A DNA stretch of 64,000 nucleotides, taken from the NCBI RefSeq assembly GCF_022747945.1, contig NZ_JALDST010000001.1:7004501-7068500 (forward strand). Direction: 5' to 3'. The notes beneath the pieces were generated by a model, which was given only the letters and a program-made list of their open reading frames with translations, had not been told where the DNA came from and made no database searches. Position numbers and translations under genes: made by a program. The DNA comes from Micromonospora sp. R77. GTDB taxonomy: Bacteria; Actinomycetota; Actinomycetes; Mycobacteriales; Micromonosporaceae. Shown here one piece after another: positions 19,567 to 28,800 of this stretch. Position 1 is the first letter of the stretch. Each line of letters starts with the position of its first letter.

Positions 19567-22115
19567 TGTTCCGCGCGACGTTGAAGAGCCTGCTGGCCCG
19601 GAAGGTCCGGCTGCTCCTCTCCGGCCTGGCCGTGGTGCTGGGCGTCATGTTCGTCTCCGGCGCGTTCGTGCTCACCGACACCCTCGGCCGCTCCTTCGAC
19701 GCGGTCTTCGCCGACGCGTACCAGGGCATCGACGTGAACGTGGCCGCGAAGCCGAAGGTGGCGGCGGGCGGGACCGAGGGCGAGCAGGCGCCCGCTCCCG
19801 TCCCGGCCGCGACGCTGGAGAAGGTCCGCGCGGTCGCCGGGGTGGCCGAGGCGACGGGGGTGGTCGCCACCGACGGCGCCCGGCTGATCGGCAGCGACGG
19901 CAAGGTGGTCACCTCGTTCGGTCCGCCGCAGCTGGGCGAGAACTGGCTGGGCGAGAGCGACCTGTTGAAGCTGCGGGAGGGCCGGGAGCCGCGCGCCGAC
20001 GACGAGATCGTGGTCAACGCCGCGCTGGCGAAGGCGGCCAAGGTGAAGGTGGGTGACCGGGTCGGCGTGCTGACCCTGGCGCCGAAGAAGGAGTTCACCC
20101 TGGTGGGTGTCTTCGGCTACAGCGGCGACCGGGACTCCGTCGGTGGCGTCAACGAGGTCGCCTTCACCACCCCGGTGGCGCAGCAGCTGATGCTGGGTCA
20201 GCGGGACGTGTTCAACAACATCACCGTCAAGGCCGCCGACGGGGTCGCCGACACCACGCTGCGCGACGACGTGGCCGGCGCGCTCGGCGGCGACTACGAG
20301 GTCAAGACCGGTAAGCAGGTCTCCGCCGACGCCTCCGCGGGGCTGAAGGAGGGGCTCTCCTTCTTCAACAAGATCCTGCTCGGTTTCGCCGCGGTGGCGC
20401 TGCTGGTGGGCACCTTCCTGATCCTCAACACCTTCTCGATCATCGTGGCGCAGCGGACCCGGGAACTGGCCCTGATGCGGGCCATCGGCGCCAGCGGCCG
20501 GCAGATCATCGGCTCGGTGGTGCTGGAGGCCGTCCTGGTGGGCCTGATCGCCTCGGTGCTCGGGCTGGCCGCCGGCATCGGCGTGGGCGCGCTGCTGGCG
20601 TACGTGTTCGGCAAGGTGGCCGGCGGCCTCGAGCTGTCGTCGCTGGGGGTGCCACCGGCGGCCGTGATCGGCGCCTTCGGTGTCGGCCTGGTGATCACGG
20701 TGGTGGCGGCGCTGCTGCCGGCGCTGCGGGCGTCCCGGATCCCGCCGATCGCGGCGATGCAGGACGTGGCCACCCCGGACCGGCCGCTGACCAAGGTCAC
20801 CGTGGCCGGCGGGATCGTCACCGCGATCGGCGCGGTGCTGCTCTTCCTCGGCCTGGACGGTCACGCCGGCGACAACACCCTGGCCACCATCCTCGCCGGC
20901 GTGCTGTTCGCCTTCATCGGGGTGGCGCTGCTGACCCCGCTGATCAGCCGGCCGGTGGTGTCGCTGCTCGGGGCGATCTTCGCCTGGTCGGTGCCGGGCA
21001 AGCTGGGCCGGCTGAACTCCGGCCGCAACCCGCGCCGCACCGCCATCACGGCGGCCGCGCTGATGGTCGGCATCGCGCTGGTCACCGGCGTCACGGTGAT
21101 CCTCGACTCGGCCAAGGGCAGCATCAGCAAGGTCGCCGCCGACACCATCAAGGCCGAGCTGGTGATCTCCGGGGCGCAGAGCGGGCCACGCCCGCCGAGC
21201 TTCGACCCGGCGGTGCTGGAGAAGGCGGCGGCGATCCCGGGCGTGCAGATCGTCGACGGCGAGTACGGCGACATGGCCACGGTCAACGGCACCCGGACCT
21301 ACGTCGCGGCGTCCAGCAACGTCGCCGCGCTGGAGCGGATCTTCGGGGCGAAGGCCACCGCCGGTGACATCAGCCGGCTCGGTCCGGACCAGATGCTGTT
21401 CAGCTCCGACACCGCGAAGTCGCGGAACGTGTCGGTCGGCTCGCAGGTGACGGTGCAGCTGTCCCGCGGCGAGGCGAAGACGTACACGGTCAGCGGCATC
21501 TACGAAAGCTCCCAGGTGACCAACCCGGTGGTGCTGCCGGCGCAGGCGGCGAAGGACTTCGCCATCCCGCAGCCCATCCAGGGCTTCGTGCAGCTCGCGC
21601 CCGGCGCGACGGTCGCCGGCGTGCAGCCGCAGGTGAAGGCGCTGCTGGCCGACAGCCCCGAGGTGTCGGTGGCGGACCGGGACGCGTTCATCAAGCAGCA
21701 GACGAGCCAGCTGGACACCCCGCTGCGGATGATTCAGATCCTGCTGGCGCTGGCCATCGTGATCGCCGTGCTCGGCATCATCAACACCCTCGCCCTGTCG
21801 GTGCTGGAGCGGACCCGGGAGCTGGGGCTGCTGCGGGCGATCGGGCTGCGCCGGGCGCAGACCATGCGGATGATCACCGTCGAGGCGGTGGTGATCTCGA
21901 TCTTCGGGGCGTTGCTCGGCGTGACGGTGGGCACCGGCCTCGGTGCCGCCGTGGTCCGGGCGCTCAAGGACGAGGGCATCACCGACCTGGTCCTGCCGTG
22001 GGGCCAGATGGGGCTGTTCCTGGGGCTGGCCGCGATCATCGGCGTGATCGCCGCGGTGCTGCCCGCCGTCCGCGCCGCCCGGATCAACGTGCTGAACGCC
22101 ATCGCCCACGACTGA
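19566..22115 (+). CDS. FtsX-type ABC transporter permease, double domain
   Basis: An 849-residue membrane protein. An N-terminal helix (residues about 17-38) is followed by a large extracytoplasmic domain, a three-helix FtsX core (FLILNTFSIIVAQRTRELALMRAIG), a second membrane/extracytoplasmic unit and a final FtsX core with ALSVLERTRELGLLRAIGL. The two RTRELxLxRAIG coupling helices are diagnostic of duplicated MacB-like permeases. It is translationally coupled to the ATPase. The upstream two-component system suggests stress-responsive expression. Confidence 0.93.
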   Translation: MFRATLKSLLARKVRLLLSGLAVVLGVMFVSGAFVLTDTLGRSFDAVFADAYQGIDVNVAAKPKVAAGGTEGEQAPAPVPAATLEKVRAVAGVAEATGVVATDGARLIGSDGKVVTSFGPPQLGENWLGESDLLKLREGREPRADDEIVVNAALAKAAKVKVGDRVGVLTLAPKKEFTLVGVFGYSGDRDSVGGVNEVAFTTPVAQQLMLGQRDVFNNITVKAADGVADTTLRDDVAGALGGDYEVKTGKQVSADASAGLKEGLSFFNKILLGFAAVALLVGTFLILNTFSIIVAQRTRELALMRAIGASGRQIIGSVVLEAVLVGLIASVLGLAAGIGVGALLAYVFGKVAGGLELSSLGVPPAAVIGAFGVGLVITVVAALLPALRASRIPPIAAMQDVATPDRPLTKVTVAGGIVTAIGAVLLFLGLDGHAGDNTLATILAGVLFAFIGVALLTPLISRPVVSLLGAIFAWSVPGKLGRLNSGRNPRRTAITAAALMVGIALVTGVTVILDSAKGSISKVAADTIKAELVISGAQSGPRPPSFDPAVLEKAAAIPGVQIVDGEYGDMATVNGTRTYVAASSNVAALERIFGAKATAGDISRLGPDQMLFSSDTAKSRNVSVGSQVTVQLSRGEAKTYTVSGIYESSQVTNPVVLPAQAAKDFAIPQPIQGFVQLAPGATVAGVQPQVKALLADSPEVSVADRDAFIKQQTSQLDTPLRMIQILLALAIVIAVLGIINTLALSVLERTRELGLLRAIGLRRAQTMRMITVEAVVISIFGALLGVTVGTGLGAAVVRALKDEGITDLVLPWGQMGLFLGLAAIIGVIAAVLPAVRAARINVLNAIAHD

Positions 22116-22131
22116 GGGCCCGTCAGCGCCA

Positions 22132-22172
22132 GGCGAGCCGCCCTCCGGTCACCGACCGGGGGGCGGCTCGCC
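22132..22172. terminator. Long bidirectional hairpin after the permease
   Basis: A 12-bp outer stem (22132-22143 with 22161-22172) plus a 6-bp inner stem and a 3-nt loop. It lies just after the permease stop and overlaps the last codons of the convergent HAD gene. Confidence 0.65.
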
Positions 22173-22802
22173 GAGCAGGGCGGCCAGCAGTTCCAGGTCC
22201 GCCGAGGTCAGGCTCGTCACCTGGTGTACGCCGTCAGCCGGCGGGATCGGCACCTCCAGCGGTACGGCCAGCACCGCCGCGCCGGCGGCGAGCGCGCTGG
22301 CCACCCCCGTCGGGGAGTCCTCGATCGCCACGCACCGCCCGATCGGCACGCCCAGCAGCCGGGCGGCGGTCAGGTACGGCTCCGGGTGCGGCTTGGCGGC
22401 GTCCACCTCGTCGCCGCAGACCACCGCGTCGAAGCTGTCCCGCCCCAGGGTGTCCAGGGCCACCTCGACCAGCGTCCGCCCGCTGGAGGTGACCAGGGCG
22501 GTCGGGATGCCGGCCGCGCGTACCGCCCGCAGCAGCGCCAGCGCGCCGGGACGCCAGCGCAGCCCGCCCCGGAACAGCTCCAGGATGCGGGCGTTGATCC
22601 ACTCGGCGCTGGCCGCCGGGTCACGCTCCGGCTGGCCGAGGTCGTCGTGCAGGATCCGCATCGACGCGGCCATGCTGGTGCCGACGATCGCCCGGCGGGC
22701 CGCGTCGGAGAGGGTTCCGCCGTATTCGGCCGCCAACTCCTCCAGCGCGACGTCCCAGAGCTTCTCGCTGTCGACCAGGGTGCCGTCCATGTCGAAGAGC
22801 AC
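22149..22802 (-). CDS. HAD-superfamily phosphatase (beta-PGM-like)
   Basis: A 217-residue subfamily IA hydrolase. Motif I is LFDMDGTLVDS, motif II TALVTSSGRT, motif III DAAKPHPEPYLTAA, motif IV CVAIEDSPTGVASALAAG; the alpha-helical cap begins near EKLWDVALEELAAEYGG. Likely a sugar-phosphate or nucleotide phosphatase. The GTG at 22802 leaves almost no residues before motif I and has no ribosome-binding site. In-frame upstream, GAGGAGG lies 5 nt before a CTG at 22826 (Leu-Ser-Ser-Thr-His-Pro-Ala-Ala-Val), so a rare CTG start adding eight residues is plausible. Confidence 0.9.
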   Translation of the reverse strand: MLFDMDGTLVDSEKLWDVALEELAAEYGGTLSDAARRAIVGTSMAASMRILHDDLGQPERDPAASAEWINARILELFRGGLRWRPGALALLRAVRAAGIPTALVTSSGRTLVEVALDTLGRDSFDAVVCGDEVDAAKPHPEPYLTAARLLGVPIGRCVAIEDSPTGVASALAAGAAVLAVPLEVPIPPADGVHQVTSLTSADLELLAALLGEPPPGR

Positions 22803-22926
22803 GGCGGCGGGATGGGTGCTGCTCAGCGGAGCCTCCTCGGCGTGCGGGCGTACCCGGGGATCCTCTCAGCCCCGCGCGGCCCGGCACCGCCCGTCCCGCC
22901 CCGGCGTGACCTGCGGCATCGTCGGG

Positions 22927-23679
22927 TCAGCCCAGCCCGCAGGCGTCGAGGGACTTCTCGTAGCCCCGGAAGAACGAGTCGGTGCGCTGCTCGGCGGTGC
23001 CGTGCGAGCCCTCCGCGAACCACGGCTGGTCCGGGTCGTCGCCGACGGCGAGCAACCCCTCCCGGAACTCGTCGAGGTCCCCGTCGGCCAGCTGAAGGCT
23101 CCCGTCGCGGACGGAGTCGCCCAGGTAGGCCCCGGCCATGCAGTCGGCCTGGAGTTCCTGCTGGATGGTGTAGTTGTAGCGGATGCCGAGGCGCACCTGC
23201 ACGCCGTGGGCGTACTCGTGGCCGAGCAGGTAGAACAGGAACGCGTCACCGATCTGACGGAAAGCCGCCACCGACCAGTTGACGTCGTAGGCGATGAAGT
23301 CGCCGTCGGAGCAGTAGACGGCGTTGTTGCGGGGCAGTCCCTGCCCACCGCAGGAGACCTCCCCCTGGCGCGTGTAGGACACCACCCGGCGGATCGGCTG
23401 GAACCGCTTGCCGGACTCCTGGAACTGGGCGGTCCAGTAGCGCTGGGCGCTGCCGACCGCGTCGTTGAAGTCCTGCTTGAACTCGGCGACGCTGGTCGTG
23501 CCGTCGGCCCGGGTGGTCTTCGCGCCCGGCGCCGCGGGCTGACGGGTCTGCTGCGGCCGGGGCTGCTCGGGCTGACCCTGGCTGCTGACCCCGCCCACCA
23601 TGCAGCCACCGGCCACCACCAGCGCCACCAGCAGGCCGGCGAGCAGCCCCGGCTGCCGGCGTCGCGCGTTCTCCCCCAC
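22927..23679 (-). CDS. Secreted neutral zinc metallopeptidase (YpfJ family), lipoprotein-like
   Basis: A 250-residue protein with an N-terminal signal (RRQPGLLAGLLVALVVAGGC) ending in a lipobox-like VAGGC, then a Gln/Pro-rich linker. The catalytic part has FLFYLLGHEYAHGVQVRLG with the HExxH zinc motif and a downstream Gln-Glu-Leu-Gln-Ala-Asp that supplies further ligands (ELQADCMAGAYLG), typical of the putative neutral zinc metallopeptidase family. It is probably anchored to the outer face of the membrane. The GTG at 23679 is supported by GGAGG 4-5 nt upstream. Physiological substrate unknown. Confidence 0.9.
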   Translation of the reverse strand: MGENARRRQPGLLAGLLVALVVAGGCMVGGVSSQGQPEQPRPQQTRQPAAPGAKTTRADGTTSVAEFKQDFNDAVGSAQRYWTAQFQESGKRFQPIRRVVSYTRQGEVSCGGQGLPRNNAVYCSDGDFIAYDVNWSVAAFRQIGDAFLFYLLGHEYAHGVQVRLGIRYNYTIQQELQADCMAGAYLGDSVRDGSLQLADGDLDEFREGLLAVGDDPDQPWFAEGSHGTAEQRTDSFFRGYEKSLDACGLG

Positions 23680-23812
23680 GGTGCCTCCCCGGCCTCGCTC
23701 CTGACGGCACCCTTACCCCGTCCACAGACGGGTGATGCCATCCGTGAGCACGCGCCACCGCCGGTGATCGTTCAACCGTCCCGCCCTCGACCGGCCGGTG
23801 GACCGCGCCCGG

Positions 23813-23818
23813 TACAGT
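23813..23818 (+). promoter_or_regulatory. Putative -10 hexamer, leaderless hypothetical gene
   Basis: TACAGT, 7 nt before GTG 23826; the same hexamer is used before the dehydratase gene at 5013-5018. Confidence 0.45.
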
Positions 23819-23825
23819 GCGCCGC

Positions 23826-24248
23826 GTGCCTCATGATCCCGCGTACGGCAGCATCGTCCACTGGCGACGCAGCTGGTGGAACGGCGCCCGGTGCGAGCCG
23901 ATCCTGCTGACCCTGCACGAGGGGCGGCTGCGGGCCACCGATCGGGCCGGCCACGAACTGTTCGCCGTTCCGCCCGGCCAGGTCGCCGGCCGGCTGTCCC
24001 GCTTCGGCACGCTTCTGCTCGACGTCGGCGGACAGACCTTCCACCTCGTCGGACGCGGCGGTGCGCAGGCCCCCTCGCCCACCGCCGAGCAGCAGCGGGC
24101 GTACGCCGACTTCCGGGCGCGGCACCCGGAGCCGGCGCCGACCGACCGGCCGGGCCTGGTCGACCAGTTGGTCAACGGTGCGGCGGCCTGGCGGATGCGC
24201 CGCTGGCGGGACGCGCTGCGCGCGGCCGGCGCCGGCGTCGCCCGCTGA
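23826..24248 (+). CDS. Hypothetical protein, PH-like beta-rich
   Basis: A 140-residue soluble protein beginning MPHDPAYGSIVHWRRSWWNG. The central part alternates short strands (RCEPILLTLHEGRLRATDRAG, LFAVPPGQVAG) in the manner of a small PH-like domain, and the C terminus is helical and basic. I do not recognise the family securely. The GTG at 23826 is chosen because of the leaderless promoter signal; a GTG at 23817 overlaps that hexamer. It converges on a small membrane protein gene 9 nt away. Confidence 0.65.
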   Translation: MPHDPAYGSIVHWRRSWWNGARCEPILLTLHEGRLRATDRAGHELFAVPPGQVAGRLSRFGTLLLDVGGQTFHLVGRGGAQAPSPTAEQQRAYADFRARHPEPAPTDRPGLVDQLVNGAAAWRMRRWRDALRAAGAGVAR

Positions 24249-24257
24249 ACCGCCCGG

Positions 24258-24470
24258 TCACCCGCCACCACCCAGGTGGGGGCGACGGATGCCGTCGCTC
24301 TCCGGATGCTGCCACTGCGCCGTGTCCCGGTGCCGGGCGGCGCGAGCGTCCCGGACGGCGGCCCGGTCCTCGTCGGGGCCGATCCGCCGCCGGTCCCGGT
24401 ACGCCAGGTGGCCGAACACCGCCGCGAACACGACGGCCAGCACCGCCAGCACCATCAGCATCGTCGTCAT
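24258..24470 (-). CDS. Small membrane protein with one N-terminal helix
   Basis: Seventy residues: MTTMLMVLAVLAVVFAAVFG forms a single membrane helix, followed by a charged cytoplasmic tail (YRDRRRIGPDEDRAAVRDARAARHRD). No family is recognised. The ATG at 24470 puts the helix directly at the N terminus; an extended start at 24506 adds basic residues of uncertain reality. Confidence 0.6.
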   Translation of the reverse strand: MTTMLMVLAVLAVVFAAVFGHLAYRDRRRIGPDEDRAAVRDARAARHRDTAQWQHPESDGIRRPHLGGGG

Positions 24471-24516
24471 GCCCCGACGGTAGGACCGGCGCGCACCCCT
24501 GGACACCGCCAGGGTG

Positions 24517-24891
24517 TCAGCGCAGCCGGCGCCGCCACTCGTGGGTGGGGTGCACCAGCCCCAACGCGTCGTCCAGCCACCGCCGCTGCGCCGCCGAGAG
24601 CAGCGGTAGGACGCCGTCGAAGTCGGCCCGGTCCTTCTCCCGGGCCGCCTTGGCCTTGAACAGCAGCACCACCTCCGGCCGCAGGTACGGAATGCCCTGC
24701 GGGGTGTGCCGGATGAGTTCCGCGTAGGGCAGGCGCAGGTAATACCAGAGGGCGGTCATCACGTAGCCGAACAGGAACCCGCCGAGCGCCCCCACCGCGC
24801 CGGCCGCCGACGCGACCAGTGCACCGGCACGACCGGTGGCGCGTGGCCCGTGCCCCTGATGCTTCAACGGCCCGCCCGCCGTCCGGGACAC
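24517..24891 (-). CDS. Chimeric ORF with the C-terminal part of a nucleotidyltransferase-like protein
   Basis: A 124-residue frame. The C-terminal 65 residues (LAELIRHTPQGIPYLRPEVV-like text followed by LLFKAKAAREKDRADFDGVL and a WLDDALGLVHPTHEW ending) resemble the end of actinobacterial nucleotidyltransferase/aminoglycoside-adenylyltransferase-like proteins of about 200 residues. The catalytic N-terminal half is missing; instead there is a short basic segment and one hydrophobic stretch (GALVASAAGAVGALGGFLFG). A good GGGAGGGGG precedes the GTG at 24891, so it may still be translated, but it looks like a truncated remnant. Family identification is from memory. Confidence 0.5.
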   Translation of the reverse strand: MSRTAGGPLKHQGHGPRATGRAGALVASAAGAVGALGGFLFGYVMTALWYYLRLPYAELIRHTPQGIPYLRPEVVLLFKAKAAREKDRADFDGVLPLLSAAQRRWLDDALGLVHPTHEWRRRLR

Positions 24892-25021
24892 GACCCCCTC
24901 CCGGCCGCCGTCGGCACCGGACGGCCGCGCCGGGCACGGTTCGGGCACGATCCGCCGTACGGGACAGCGCCGCCCCGCCCCGACCGGGAGCCTGACGGGA
25001 AGCGACGTTCAGGGGGTACGC

Positions 25022-25753
25022 ATGCAACGGAACACCGAGGCAATCGGGCCGGAGTCGACTCTCGACGCCCTCCGCCGTGCCGCCGGGACGCGACGCCGGA
25101 AATACCTGCTCGCCGGCACCCTGCTGCTGGGTCTGACAGCCGCGGTGGCGCTGGGCGCGGCAGGGCCGCCCGGTGACCGTACCCTCGCCTCCTTGGCCGA
25201 CCTGGTGCAGAGCCTGATGTCGGTCGCCGTGCCGCTCATCGGCATCCTGCTGGTCCACGACCTGCGCCGCGCACCCCGGACGACCAGGCTCGCCCCCACG
25301 CTGCTGGCGGGGATCCTGCTGGCCGCCGCCGTTGGCGTCTTCGGCACCCTCGCCTGTGTCGGCGCGCTCGCGCTCGCCCCGTCGGGCACCGCCCCGGACC
25401 CGTGGCGGCACGCCGGCACCATCGCGCTGGGCGGCGTACTGGTGCAGGTCGTCGCCATGCTGGTCGGCACCGGGCTGGGTCTGCTGCTGCGGTCGACCGT
25501 TCTGGCGTTCCTCGCCACCATCGTGCTGCCGCTGGGCTGCTGGGCCGTGCTCGGTGCGGTCGACGTGCTGCGGCCCGCCCAGGCTTTCACCCCGTACGCC
25601 TCGGTCCGCAACCTGCTCTCCGGTCGGATGGACGCGGCGGCCTGGGCGCAGTGGCTCGCCGTCCTGCTGATCTGGGGCGTCGGCCTGAACGCCCTCGGCG
25701 CGGCCCGCTGGAAGCGGTCGGCCCCGGAGAGCGCGACAGCCCGGCGGCGATGA
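25022..25753 (+). CDS. Polytopic membrane protein, ABC-2 permease-like
   Basis: A 243-residue membrane protein with about six helices: residues 28-46, 60-80, 92-115, 128-150, 155-175 and 205-225. The layout and the first segment (RRKYLLAGTLLLGLTAAVAL) resemble ABC-2-type transport permeases, but no ATPase gene is adjacent, so transport is uncertain. The ATG at 25022 has AGGGGG a few bases upstream. Confidence 0.7.
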   Translation: MQRNTEAIGPESTLDALRRAAGTRRRKYLLAGTLLLGLTAAVALGAAGPPGDRTLASLADLVQSLMSVAVPLIGILLVHDLRRAPRTTRLAPTLLAGILLAAAVGVFGTLACVGALALAPSGTAPDPWRHAGTIALGGVLVQVVAMLVGTGLGLLLRSTVLAFLATIVLPLGCWAVLGAVDVLRPAQAFTPYASVRNLLSGRMDAAAWAQWLAVLLIWGVGLNALGAARWKRSAPESATARRR

Positions 25754-25825
25754 CCGGAGCGGGCATGATCATCCGACTCAGAGCCGTTCCGGAGGCTCCA
25801 GCTCAGGTCGGAGCGGCCGCGACGG

Positions 25826-28800
25826 TCACTTGGCGTTGAAGTAGCTGGCCTCCGGGTGGTGGACCACGATCGCGTCGGTGGCCTGCTCCGGCTCCAGCTG
25901 GAACTCCTCCGACAACCGCACCCCGATCCGCTCCGCCCCCAGCAGCTCCACGATCTTCGCCCGGTCCTCCAGGTCGGGGCAGGCCGGATAGCCGAACGCG
26001 TACCGGCAGCCGCGGTAGTCGGTACGCAGCAGGCCCGCCAGGTCCGCCGGGTCGTCGTCGGCGACCGTACGACCACCCGGCAGCACCAGCTCCGACCGGA
26101 TCCGGCGGTGCCAGTACTCGGCGAGGGCCTCGGTGAGCTGCACGGACAGGCCGTGCACCTCCAGGTAGTCCCGGTAGGAGTTGGCGGCGAACATCTTCGC
26201 CGTGTACTCGCTGATCGGCTGCCCGACGGTGACCAGCTGCAACGCCACCACGTCCAGCTCGTCGCCCTTCGGCCGGAAGAAGTCGGCCAGGCACAGCCGC
26301 CGCTCCTGCCGCTGCCGGGGGAAGGAGAACCGGGCCCGCTCGGTGTTGCCGCTCTCGTCGAGCACCACCAGGTCGTTGCCCTCCGCGTACGCGGGGAAGT
26401 AGCCGTAGACCACGGCCGCCTCCAGGACCTGGTCGGCGATCAGCCGGTCCAGCCAGTAGCGCAGCCGGGGCCGCCCCTCGGTCTCCACCAGCTCCTCGTA
26501 CGACGGGCCCTCACCACCGCGGGAACCGCGCAGCCCCCACTGGCCGAGGAAGGTGGCCCGCTCGTCGAGCAGTGCCGCGTAGTCGGCCAGCGGCACCCCC
26601 TTGACCACCCGGGTGCCGAGGAACGGCGGGGTGGGCACCGCCACGTCGGCGGCCACGTCGGAGCGGACCGACGCGTCGTCCAGCTCGGGCAGCGCCTCGC
26701 TGACCATCGCCCGCTGCCGCTCCCGTCGGGCACGCCGGGCCGCCAGCGCGGCCTCCCGCTCGGGGTCGATCACCGGCGCCCCACCCCGCTTGGCCGTCAT
26801 CACCCGGTCCATCAGGGACAGTCCCTCGAACGCGTCGCGGGCGTAGTGCACCTGGCCGGGGAACATCGACCGCAGGTCGTCCTCGACGTACGCCCGGGTG
26901 AGCGCCGCCCCGCCGAGCAGGACCGGCCAGCGCTCCGCGACGCCGCGCGACGCCATCTCGGCCAGGTTGTCCTTCATGATGACCGTGCTCTTGACCAGCA
27001 GCCCGGACATGCCGATCGCGTCGGCCTTGTGCTCCTCGGCGGCGTCGAGGATGGCGTTGATCGGCTGCTTGATGCCGATGTTGACGACCTCGTAGCCGTT
27101 GTTGGACAGGATGATGTCGACCAGGTTCTTGCCGATGTCGTGCACGTCGCCCTTGACCGTGGCGAGCACGATCCGGCCCTTGCCGCCGTCCTCGGCGGTC
27201 TCCATGTGCGGCTCCAGATAGGCCACCGCGGTCTTCATCACCTCGGCCGACTGGAGCACGAACGGCAGCTGCATCTGCCCGGAGCCGAACAGCTCGCCGA
27301 CCACCTTCATCCCGTCCAGCAGGATGTCGTTGATGATGGAGAGCGGGGCCCGGCCACCGGCCATCGCCGCGTCCAGGTCCGCCTCCAGGCCGTTGCGCTC
27401 GCCGTCGATGATGCGGCGCTTGAGCCGCTCGTCCAGCGGCAGCGCGGCCAGCTCCTCCGCCCGGGTGGCCCGCGCCGAAGCGGCGTCCACCCCCTCGAAG
27501 GCCTCGATGAACCGCTGCACCGGGTCGTAGCCCTCGCGGCGCCGGTCGTAGACCAGGTCGAGGGCCAGCTCACGCTGCGCGTCCGGGATCTTCGACATCG
27601 GCAGGATCTTGCTGGCGTGCACGATCGCCGAGGTCAGCCCGGCCTGCACGCACTCGTGCAGGAACACCGAGTTGAGCACCTGCCGGGCGGCCGGGTTCAG
27701 GCCGAACGAGATGTTGGAGATGCCGAGGGTGAAGTTGACCCCCGGGTAACGGGCCGCGATCTCCCGGATCGCTTCGATCGTCTCGATGCCGTCCCGACGG
27801 GTCTCCTCCTGGCCGGTGGCGATCGGGAAGGTCAGCGCGTCGATCAGGATGTCCGACCGGTCCATCCCCCACCGGCCGGTCAGGTCGTCGATCAGCCGGG
27901 CGGCGACGCGTACCTTCCAGTCCCTGGTGCGGGCCTGGCCCTCCTCGTCGATGAGCAGGGCGACCACGGCGGCGCCGTGCTCCTTGACCACCGGCATGAT
28001 CCGGGCGTAGCGGGACTGCGGGCCGTCGCCGTCCTCGAAGTTGACCGAGTTGACCACGCAACGCCCGCCGAGCATCTCCAGCCCGGCCTCGATGACCGGC
28101 GGCTCCGTCGAGTCGAGCATGATCGGCAGGGTGGAGGCGGTGGCGAACCGGCCGGCCAGCTCGCGCATGTCCTGGGTGCCGTCCCGGCCGACGTAGTCGA
28201 CGCAGAGGTCCAGCAGGTGCGAGCCGTCCCGGGCCTGGCTGCGGGCGATCTCCACGCAGGCCTGCCAGTCGGCGGCGAGCATCGCCTCGCGGAACGCCTT
28301 GGAGCCGTTGGCGTTGGTCCGCTCCCCCACCATCAGCACCGAGGCGTCCTGGGCGAAGGGCACCGGGTGGTAGATCGAGGAGACGCCGGCCTCGTGCTGC
28401 GGCGCACGGGCGACCGGGGTGGCGCCGTGCAGCCGCTCGGCCAGCACCCGGATGTGCTCCGGGGTGGTGCCGCAGCAGCCGCCCACCAGGGAGACGCCGT
28501 AGTCGGCGACGAACCGCTCCAGCGCGTCGGCCAGTTCCACCGGGGTCAGCGGGAAGTACGCCCCGTCGGCGGTGAGTACCGGCAGGCCCGCGTTCGGCAT
28601 CACCGACAGCGGCACCCGGGAGTGCTGGGACAGGTAGCGCAGGTGCTCGCCCATCTCCGCCGGCCCGGTGGAGCAGTTCAGCCCGACCAGGTCCACCCCG
28701 AGCGGCTCGATCGCGGCCAGCGCCGCACCGATCTCGCTGCCCAGCAGCATGGTGCCGGTGGTCTCCATGGCGACCTGGCAGATGATCGGCACCACCCGAC

